Source: Nonomuraea candida (GTDB lineage: Bacteria > Actinomycetota > Actinomycetes > Streptosporangiales > Streptosporangiaceae). From it: a stretch of 64,000 bases of DNA. The notes beneath the pieces were generated by a model, which saw only the letters and a list, made by a program, of their open reading frames with translations, was not told where the DNA came from and did not search any database. Each line of letters begins with the position of its first letter. Within the stretch, counting starts at the first letter, position 1. The stretch is taken from positions 1 through 64,000 of the forward strand of contig NZ_JOAG01000043.1 of the NCBI RefSeq assembly GCF_000725485.1, read 5' to 3'. Below, piece after piece: positions 25,296 through 31,258 of this stretch. The position numbers were made by a program, and so were the translations under genes.

Positions 25296-26207
25296 ATGCG
25301 ACGACGGTTCAGGTTCGGCGCGGTGGTGCGCGAGGCCGGGTCGGCCAAGGCGTGGGCGGAGAAGGCCAGGCGGCTGGAGGGGTCGGGGTTCGACGTGCTG
25401 CTCGTGCCCGACCACCTGGTCGGCTCCCGCCTGGCGCCCCTCCCCGCCCTGACGGCCGCCGCCTGCGCGACCTCCAAGCTGCGCGTCGGCACGCTGGTCC
25501 TGGCCAACGACTTCCGGCACCCGGCCGTGCTGGCCAAGGAGCTGGCCACGCTCGACCTGCTGTCGGGCGGGCGGCTGGAGGTCGGCATCGGCACGGGCTG
25601 GATGGCCGGCGACTACACCGGGGCCGGGCTGCCGCTGCGCCCGCCCGGGATGCGGATCGAGCGGCTGCGCGAGGCGCTGGCCGTGCTCGACGGGCTCTGG
25701 GGCGAGGGGCCGTTCAGCTTCGACGGCGCGCACTACCGGATCTCGGGGCTCGACCAGCAGCCCAAGCCCGTGCAGCGGCCCCGGCCGCCGCTGGTGATCG
25801 GCGCGGGCGGGCGGCGCATGTTGCGGCTGGCGGCCGAGCGGGCGGACGTGGTGAACATCGGCACGCGGGTGCGCCCGGACGGCAGCGGCCCCGATCTCGC
25901 CGACGGCGGGCTGCGCTCCTTCCTGGACAAGCTCGCCCTCCTGCGCGAGGCCGCCGGCGACCGGTACGCGCGGCTCGAACTCGGCACCAGCGTGCTGCAG
26001 GTGGGCGAGCGGAAGGCGGAGGAGCCGTGGAGCGCGGCCGACAGCGCGGCGCTGGACGAGACGCCGCAGGTGCTCCTGGGCACCTGGTACGACATGGCCG
26101 ACAAACTCCGCTATTGGCGAGATGAGCATGACATGTCGTATTTCGTGGTGCATCACGAGCGCGACCTGCCCGCCTTCGAGACGGTCGCGGAGGACCTCGC
26201 CACCTGA
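25296..26207 (+). CDS. F420-dependent LLM-class oxidoreductase (TIGR03621-like)
   Basis: About 303 residues, luciferase-like TIM barrel. Typical stretches are GFDVLLVPDHLVGSRLAPLP, KLRVGTLVLANDFRHPAVLA, GGRLEVGIGTGWMAGDY and PPLVIGAGGRRMLRLAAERA. The pattern fits actinobacterial coenzyme-F420-dependent members rather than FMN luciferases. The ATG at 25296 has GGGAGG five bases upstream. It is divergent from the PhyH-hydrolase-P450 operon and shares its operator type, so it probably acts in the same pathway. Confidence 0.92.
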   Translation: MRRRFRFGAVVREAGSAKAWAEKARRLEGSGFDVLLVPDHLVGSRLAPLPALTAAACATSKLRVGTLVLANDFRHPAVLAKELATLDLLSGGRLEVGIGTGWMAGDYTGAGLPLRPPGMRIERLREALAVLDGLWGEGPFSFDGAHYRISGLDQQPKPVQRPRPPLVIGAGGRRMLRLAAERADVVNIGTRVRPDGSGPDLADGGLRSFLDKLALLREAAGDRYARLELGTSVLQVGERKAEEPWSAADSAALDETPQVLLGTWYDMADKLRYWRDEHDMSYFVVHHERDLPAFETVAEDLAT

Positions 26208-26245
26208 CGGCGGGCGGCGATCGGCCGTGCCGGATGATGGGACAC

Positions 26246-26827
26246 ATGAATGAGATGCTGCTGCTTCGACACGGTGAGACCGAATGGAGCAAGGCGGGCA
26301 GGCACACGGGCCGTACCGACCTGCCTTTGACGGAGCACGGCGAGGAGCAGGCCAGGGCCCTGGCGCCGCTGGTCAAGGAGGCGTTCGAGCTGGTGCTGGT
26401 CTCCCCCGCCCAGCGCGCCAGGCGCACGGCGGAGCTGGCCGGGCTGACCGGTTACGAGGTGGACGCCGACCTGTGGGAGTGGGACTACGGCGGCTACGAG
26501 GGGATCACCACGCCGCAGATCCGCGAGGGCAGGCCGGGGTGGTACTTGTGGCGTGACGGCGTGATCCCCGGCGACGCGGAGCATCCCGGCGAGAGCGCCT
26601 CGGAGGTCGCGGTGCGCGCCGACCGGGTGATCGCGCGGGCCAGGGCGGCCGAGGGGCGGGTGGCGCTGGTGGCGCACGGCCACTTCCTGCGCGTGCTGGC
26701 CGCCCGCTGGCTGGGCCTGGCGCCGGAGGAGGGCAGGCTGCTGAGGCTGGACACCGGCACCTACTCGCGGCTGGGCTTCGAGCACGCCGAACCGGTGCTG
26801 CTGACCTGGAACGCCCCCGTGAGCTGA
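26246..26827 (+). CDS. Histidine phosphatase family protein
   Basis: About 193 residues. The catalytic motif LLLRHGETEWSKAGRHTGRT is at the N-terminus, with the second arginine in SPAQRARRTAEL, the acid/base glutamate region DLWEWDYGGYEG and the second histidine in LVAHGHFLRVLAARW. These are the features of phosphoglycerate-mutase-like phosphatases. The substrate is unknown. An upstream in-frame ATG at 26234 is an alternative start. Convergent with the sigma-like gene, 11 bases apart. Confidence 0.92.
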   Translation: MNEMLLLRHGETEWSKAGRHTGRTDLPLTEHGEEQARALAPLVKEAFELVLVSPAQRARRTAELAGLTGYEVDADLWEWDYGGYEGITTPQIREGRPGWYLWRDGVIPGDAEHPGESASEVAVRADRVIARARAAEGRVALVAHGHFLRVLAARWLGLAPEEGRLLRLDTGTYSRLGFEHAEPVLLTWNAPVS

Positions 26828-26838
26828 CCGCGACGCCG

Positions 26839-27102
26839 TCAGCTCACCTTCGGGCGCAGGGCCGACTCGTGCAGGGCCCGGCTCACCAGCCGGCCGCGCA
26901 GCGACCCGAGCCCCGGGTCGTAGGACAGGGGACGCTCCCAGAGCGCGACGAACACGTTCTGGGTGATCTCCTCGGCATAGGCCCGGCTTCCGGTGACCTC
27001 GACCGCGACGCCGAACACGAACCGGCTGTGCTCGTCGTAGGCGTCGGCCAGCGCGTCGAGGTCACCGGCCGCGAGCCGGGCGCACAGGTCCATGTCGCTC
27101 AT
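26839..27102 (-). CDS. Reduced RNA polymerase sigma factor (region 2 only)
   Basis: 87 residues. The whole protein aligns with sigma region 2: DLDALADAYDEHSRFVFGVA, then RAYAEEITQNVFVALWERPL, the core-binding and -10-recognition segment of ECF/SigK-like factors. Normal factors carry a further 90 or so residues with region 4; here the frame stops, and the convergent phosphatase gene follows with no room for it. The ATG overlaps the stop of the upstream zinc-finger/DinB-like gene (ATGA). It may act with a separate region 4, be an anti-sigma decoy, or be decaying. Confidence 0.75.
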   Translation of the reverse strand: MSDMDLCARLAAGDLDALADAYDEHSRFVFGVAVEVTGSRAYAEEITQNVFVALWERPLSYDPGLGSLRGRLVSRALHESALRPKVS

Positions 27103-28124
27103 CAGTCGCATCCCAGCGTCGCGGCGGCGGCGATCAGGTCGCGGGCGAGGGCGGGGTCGCCCTCGGCGGCGTAGGGGAAACAGCCGGCCGGCCACCTGCC
27201 GGCCAGCAGCCGGCAGAAGCCGACCGCGTCGGCGGAGACCAGCACGGCGACGTGGTCGGAGGCGGGCGAGAGCGGGATCGTCCAGGCGCCGCCTCCCGGG
27301 CCGGTCAGCACCACGGTGGCCGAGACGGCGCGGCGCGGCCCCTTCAGCGCGCGCGGCAGCAGCGCCAGGCCGAACTCGGCGATCATGTGCACGTGCTCGG
27401 GGGGCGGCGCGGCCCTGCACCGGCCGGTGGCGGCCCTGATGTCGTCGGCGTGCGTCCACGTCTCGAACGTGCGCTGGATCATCGCCTGCCGCAGCGGCGC
27501 GCGGGCCGGCCTGGCGCCCGCCAGGGCCACCTCCACGCCCAGCAGCACCTCGCCGCCCGCCGAGGCCCGCTCCAGCAGGGACCCCGCCTGCTCCCGCCAG
27601 CGCCGGCGCACCCGCGCGATCCGCCCACCGCCCGCCTCCGGCCCGGCCGGGCCCGCGCCGGGAACGCCCGCGCCGGGAACGCCGGCGCCGGGAACGTCCG
27701 TGCCGGGAACGCCGGCGCCGGGAACGTCCGTGCCGGGAGCGTCCGGGCCGGGAACGTCCCGACCGGCGGAGGGCACGCCCATGAAGCCCGCGACGGTCGC
27801 GTCGTTGGCCGTCAGGTGCTCGACCAGGTCCTTGACGGTGCCGTGCCGGGCGACCGGAGCCTCCCACTGCGGCGCGCTCAGGCCGGCGAGCAGCTCGTCC
27901 ATGAGCGCCACCTGCTCGGCGTACGGCACCGCCACCGCCGACCATCCCGTCACGGCGGGGCCGCGCCGGCGGCGCGCCAGCGACAGGACGGCCTCACGCA
28001 GCGTGGGCGGCGGCTCGGCCGCCGGCTCCGGCCCGTCGAGCAGCGCGACGGCCGCCCCGCAGCCGGGGCACGAGGCGAGGTGGTCCTCCGGCCGCTGCCC
28101 GTCGTAGAGGTATGAGTCCGCCAT
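27102..28124 (-). CDS. Zinc-finger anti-sigma-like protein fused to mycothiol-dependent DinB-like domain
   Basis: About 340 residues. The N-terminus carries an anti-sigma zinc-finger remnant, DHLASCPGCGAAV. From about 55 on it resembles the DinB/mycothiol-dependent maleylpyruvate isomerase fold: VALMDELLAGLSAPQW, GTVKDLVEHLTANDATVAGF and TFETWTHADDIRAATG. Between these lies a run of VPGAG/VPGTD repeats (27655-27775). The start at 28124 follows GGAGG. Coupled to the reduced sigma gene, it probably binds it, with the DinB-like part sensing redox or thiol state (inference). The order anti-sigma before sigma is unusual. Confidence 0.75.
   Translation of the reverse strand: MADSYLYDGQRPEDHLASCPGCGAAVALLDGPEPAAEPPPTLREAVLSLARRRRGPAVTGWSAVAVPYAEQVALMDELLAGLSAPQWEAPVARHGTVKDLVEHLTANDATVAGFMGVPSAGRDVPGPDAPGTDVPGAGVPGTDVPGAGVPGAGVPGAGPAGPEAGGGRIARVRRRWREQAGSLLERASAGGEVLLGVEVALAGARPARAPLRQAMIQRTFETWTHADDIRAATGRCRAAPPPEHVHMIAEFGLALLPRALKGPRRAVSATVVLTGPGGGAWTIPLSPASDHVAVLVSADAVGFCRLLAGRWPAGCFPYAAEGDPALARDLIAAAATLGCD
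27655..27775 (-). repeat. In-gene 15-base repeats encoding Val-Pro-Gly-Ala-Gly / Val-Pro-Gly-Thr-Asp
   Basis: Eight or so 15-base units such as GGAACGCCGGCGCCG and GGAACGTCCGTGCCG alternate on the + strand. In the gene frame they give repeated pentapeptides VPGAG and VPGTD. The array keeps the frame and looks like a flexible, length-variable linker. Confidence 0.85.
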
Positions 28125-28144
28125 GGCCACCTCCGCGGCCGACG

Positions 28145-28903
28145 CTAACCCGGCGGGCTCCCGGGGGCCAGGCGGGAGCCGGGGAACGGTGCCAGCAGCG
28201 TCTCACGCCAGCGGCCTTCCAGATAGTCGCGCGCCCGTTTTCCCCAGTCGAGCAGCCGGGAGTCGGGCGGCGCCTCGTCGTCGAGGCCGAGCGCGGCGTC
28301 CCTGGCGCGCTGGGTGGCCAGGTGGTCGTCGAGGGAGACGGCCCAGACGGTGACCGCCTCGGTGTCGCAGAACAGCACCTCGTACAGGCCGACGAGGGTG
28401 TGGCCGTGCTCGGCGAGCAGCGGGGCGCGTTCGGTGCGCACGGCGTGCAGGTAGTCGAGCGCGGCCCCGGGGCGTACGCGGGCGTCCTCGAAGAGGTAGA
28501 GCTCGGCGGCGGGCGCGCCGGACAGCGGCGGGCAGCCCGGCGCGGCGCCGAGCGGCCGGGAGAAGGCGGAGAAGCGCAGGTCGTCGATGTCGGACAGGAA
28601 CAGGCGCTCGTCCACCCCCTGGTAGATCTCCATCATCTGCCGCCAGCCGCCGTCCCACCCGCCGTGGCAGTCCCACAGCGTGACGGCCTTGAACTGGGGG
28701 TGGCCGGTGATGCCGACGGCGTAGAAGGCGCCCACGAGGTCGATCTCGCGGGACCTGATGGACATGCCGGAAGTGAGCGCCGGGGCGGTGCGGGCCTCGT
28801 CCTCGCGCTTGTAGCGGGTCAGCCAGGTGAGGTACTCCAGCGGGCGCCTGGAGTTCATCGGCCGGAAGTCGACCTCCTCGATCAGGTGGATCGCGCGCCG
28901 CAC
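28145..28903 (-). CDS. NIPSNAP-like/dimeric alpha-beta barrel protein
   Basis: 252 residues, not firmly recognised. The second half resembles a NIPSNAP/ABM ferredoxin-like domain: LYLFEDARVRPGAALDYLHA and HGHTLVGLYEVLFCDTEAVT, with a DDHLATQRARDAALG helix. The first half contains GITGHPQFKAVTLWDCHGGW, which may be a second such domain. GTG start at 28903 with AGGAGG four bases upstream. A CAAG-type palindrome lies directly before the ribosome site, tying it to the phyH/LLM/hyuA group. Possible cofactor-free oxygenase or hydrolase helper. Confidence 0.65.
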   Translation of the reverse strand: MRRAIHLIEEVDFRPMNSRRPLEYLTWLTRYKREDEARTAPALTSGMSIRSREIDLVGAFYAVGITGHPQFKAVTLWDCHGGWDGGWRQMMEIYQGVDERLFLSDIDDLRFSAFSRPLGAAPGCPPLSGAPAAELYLFEDARVRPGAALDYLHAVRTERAPLLAEHGHTLVGLYEVLFCDTEAVTVWAVSLDDHLATQRARDAALGLDDEAPPDSRLLDWGKRARDYLEGRWRETLLAPFPGSRLAPGSPPG

Positions 28904-28915
28904 GTCGCCTCCTAG

Positions 28916-28932
28916 ACCAAGCGGTTGCTTGG
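28916..28932. promoter_or_regulatory. CAAG-box-like operator before the NIPSNAP-like gene
   Basis: The perfect inverted repeat CCAAGCGGTTGCTTGG at 28917-28932 abuts the ribosome site of the gene starting at 28903. It contains CAAGCGGTTG, one change from the core of the other three sites. Confidence 0.6.
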
Positions 28933-28946
28933 CCTGAGGATAGCGA

Positions 28947-29204
28947 TCAGGCCAGCGCCTGGGAAGGCTGCGGCCCCCGTCCCGTGAGCCACTCCAGGAC
29001 CTGGCGGTGCCCGGAGGCGGCGTCCTCGAAGTGGCCCCAGTGCCAGTAGCGGGGCTGGTCGCGCAGGCCGGTCACCCAGGTGCGGTAGGAGACGGCGGCG
29101 CCGGTGGTCGCGGGCGCCACGCCGTAGGTGCGGATCACGACCTTGCCGCCCGGCGCGAACAGCACGTCGTCGGCGATCGGATACAGGGTCATCTGGTCGA
29201 GCAT
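28947..29204 (-). CDS. Small hypothetical protein
   Basis: 85 residues, rich in aromatic and charged residues (VIRTYGVAPATTGAAVSYRT, WHWGHFEDAASGHRQVLEWL). Codon use is normal for the genome. No family is recognised. No strong ribosome site precedes the ATG at 29204; a later ATG at 29192 is possible. It is upstream of the NIPSNAP-like gene on the same strand. Confidence 0.5.
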   Translation of the reverse strand: MLDQMTLYPIADDVLFAPGGKVVIRTYGVAPATTGAAVSYRTWVTGLRDQPRYWHWGHFEDAASGHRQVLEWLTGRGPQPSQALA

Positions 29205-29291
29205 GATCCGATCCTCGCCGCAGGACGAGGCCGGGCGGTTACGCCTCCGGCGCGCCGCCGTTAAGCGGGCGCGCCGGAGGTTAACACGCCG

Positions 29292-29528
29292 TTACACGAG
29301 CAGGCCGTCGAACTCTCCGTCCTTCACACCGAGCACCAGGGCCCGGATCTCGTCACGGGTATAGATGAGGGCGGGGCCGTCGGGGAAGCGCGAGTTGCGC
29401 ACCGCGATGCCCCCGTCGGGAAGCTCCGCGAGTTCCACGCAGTTGCCCTGCGAGTTGCTGTAGCGGCTCTTGCGCCAGGCGACCTGGGTGAGGTCCGCCG
29501 CCGGCATGCCGTTGTAGGTCTGGTTCAT
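29292..29528 (-). CDS. DUF397 domain protein
   Basis: 78 residues, the normal size. DUF397 motifs are WRKSRYSNSQGNCVELAELP and VRNSRFPDGPALIYTRDEIR. DUF397 proteins are small partners encoded beside DUF5753 helix-turn-helix regulators in actinomycetes and act as their antagonists in known WhiJ-like systems. The ATG directly follows the stop of that regulator with no gap. Confidence 0.95.
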   Translation of the reverse strand: MNQTYNGMPAADLTQVAWRKSRYSNSQGNCVELAELPDGGIAVRNSRFPDGPALIYTRDEIRALVLGVKDGEFDGLLV

Positions 29529-30395
29529 CTACATCTTTCTGAGAAGACCGCCGATGAGCTCGACGGTGCCCCCTGGCGTGGTGCTCTCCACGCACAACTG
29601 CTCCATGGCCGTGAGGTACGGGTCGATGTCCTCACGTTTGTCCAGGTACAGGGCACCCCAGAGCTGCTCGACATAGACAACGTCCGACAAGTCGGACTCG
29701 GGAAACCGCAAGATGCTGAACGCGCCCCCTTCAGCGGCGTGCTTGCCGAACCTGAAGGGCATCACCTGGATGGTGATGTTGGGAAGGGCAGCGACTTCCA
29801 GCAGATGCTGGAGCTGCTCGGACATGACCTCCCGCCCGCCGATGGTCCGTTTGAGCGCCGCCTCGTCGATGACGGCCCACAGGCGGGGTCCGTCTTTCTG
29901 GGTGAAGCGCTCCTGGCGCTGCATGCGCATATGCACGCGCCGTTCGATTCTCTCCGGACTCGCATCGGGGTTGCCAAGCTGAAAGACCGAACGCGCATAC
30001 GAGGCCGTCTGCAGCAGGCCGGGCACGAACTGCACCTCATAGGTGCGGATCACGCTCGCCGCCTCCTCCAGGCCGATGTACGTGGTGAACCACGACGGCA
30101 GCTCGGCCGAGTACTTGTGCCACCACCCCGGGGTGTTGGCCTCGCGCACCATCTCCAGCAGGCCACGGCGCTCGGCATCGTCGACGACGCCGTACAAGGT
30201 GAGCAGGTCTTCCACGTCACGTGTCTTGAAGCCCACGCGGCCGAGCTCCATGCGGCTGATCTTGGACTCGGACGCCCGGATGTGGAATCCGGCCTGTGCC
30301 CGGTCGAGCCCGCTGGCCTCGCGGAGGCGCCTGAGACTCGCCCCCAGCATGATGCGCCGAACGGTCGAACCGGTACCGGGCGGATCAATCGACAC
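29529..30395 (-). CDS. Helix-turn-helix XRE regulator with DUF5753 (WhiJ-like)
   Basis: About 288 residues. The N-terminal Cro/C1-type helix-turn-helix reads LGASLRRLREASGLDRAQAG with recognition segment ASESKISRMELGRVGFK. The rest is DUF5753: WWHKYSAELPSWFTTYIGLE, YEVQFVPGLLQTASYARSVF, MPFRFGKHAAEGGAFSILRF. The GTG at 30395 follows AAGGAG at good spacing. It forms a trio with DUF397 and the divergent RsbW-like ATPase, the arrangement of developmental regulators such as WhiJ. Repeats in the 290-bp divergent gap are probable binding sites. Confidence 0.95.
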   Translation of the reverse strand: MSIDPPGTGSTVRRIMLGASLRRLREASGLDRAQAGFHIRASESKISRMELGRVGFKTRDVEDLLTLYGVVDDAERRGLLEMVREANTPGWWHKYSAELPSWFTTYIGLEEAASVIRTYEVQFVPGLLQTASYARSVFQLGNPDASPERIERRVHMRMQRQERFTQKDGPRLWAVIDEAALKRTIGGREVMSEQLQHLLEVAALPNITIQVMPFRFGKHAAEGGAFSILRFPESDLSDVVYVEQLWGALYLDKREDIDPYLTAMEQLCVESTTPGGTVELIGGLLRKM

Positions 30396-30454
30396 GTGCT
30401 GCTCCTTGGTCGTTTCCTTGCAACGCGACGGGCCGCGCCGTTCTCGGCGGCCTC

Positions 30455-30665
30455 GCCGCACGTAGCGGAGTGCACCAGCGGTTTGTCGCAGATTGTTGCG
30501 GTCCACCGCGGGTAGCGGAGTATGCACTTCCAGTCTGTCACTTCACGGCCGAAAGATCATGGGCCGCGGACAAGATCCCCTTTCCCCCATATTGACCATT
30601 TGAGGGAAACCGTAGCGCGTGCACGAGTTGTCTGCACGTGCATTCGCTCTTGCACCTGCACGAGA
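30455..30665. promoter_or_regulatory. Divergent control region with repeated TGCAC elements
   Basis: Between the XRE gene and the RsbW-like gene. GTAGCGGAGTGCAC (30462-30475) recurs as GTAGCGGAGTATGCAC (30512-30527). The palindrome TGCACGTGCA lies at 30633-30642, flanked by GTGCACGAG and CTGCACGAG copies about 36 bases apart. No gene is seen here. The repeats fit operators for the WhiJ-like regulator. Confidence 0.55.
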
Positions 30666-30685
30666 GTTTGGCGCACAATGATCAC

Positions 30686-31180
30686 GTGCAATCCACCACG
30701 GCACCCGGCCAGTGGACCACGTTCGATTGGTGGCCCCCAGTCGGCTGGTGGCCGGACGCGGCCAGCGATCTGCTGGTTCCCGGCCCGTCCACGAGTGCCA
30801 CGTTCGTGCTCCCGCCCATCGCCTCCTCCGTCCATTCCGCCCGCAGCTTCACGGTGGGCACCCTGTCGGGCTGGGGGCTCGGCGAGCTGGCCGACAACAT
30901 GGAGCTGGTGGTCTCCGAGCTCGCCACCAACGCGCTGCGCCACGGCCTGTGCCTCGACGACCCGGGCCGCGAGCGCTCGGTCCACATGTCCCTCGTCCGC
31001 CGGGGGCCACTGGTCACCAGCGCTTTCACCGATCCAGGGTCCTCGGTCCCGGTGCTGCGATACCCTGGGCCCCTTGACACCGGCGGCCTCGGACTCCACA
31101 TCGTCGAATCGCTCAGCCTCCGCTGGGGCTGGTCCGCACTCGCACCTCACGGAAAGATCGTCTGGGCAGTCCTCTCCTGA
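30686..31180 (+). CDS. RsbW-like ATP-binding (anti-sigma kinase fold) protein
   Basis: About 164 residues, HATPase_c fold. The N-box reads LVVSELATNALRHGL, a weak G1 box DPGSSVP and a G2-like LDTGGLGLHIVESLS. This matches single-domain ATP-binding regulators that act as anti-sigma factors in the WhiJ-type trio. The GTG at 30686 gives a sensible N-terminus; an upstream in-frame ATG at 30638 would add 16 residues. Confidence 0.88.
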   Translation: MQSTTAPGQWTTFDWWPPVGWWPDAASDLLVPGPSTSATFVLPPIASSVHSARSFTVGTLSGWGLGELADNMELVVSELATNALRHGLCLDDPGRERSVHMSLVRRGPLVTSAFTDPGSSVPVLRYPGPLDTGGLGLHIVESLSLRWGWSALAPHGKIVWAVLS

Positions 31181-31258
31181 CCGGGGGTGATCTGCATTAC
31201 CGTGGATGGTCATGGCTCACGGTGAGTTCCGCGCGCGACCCCATGAGAGTGCTGACAG

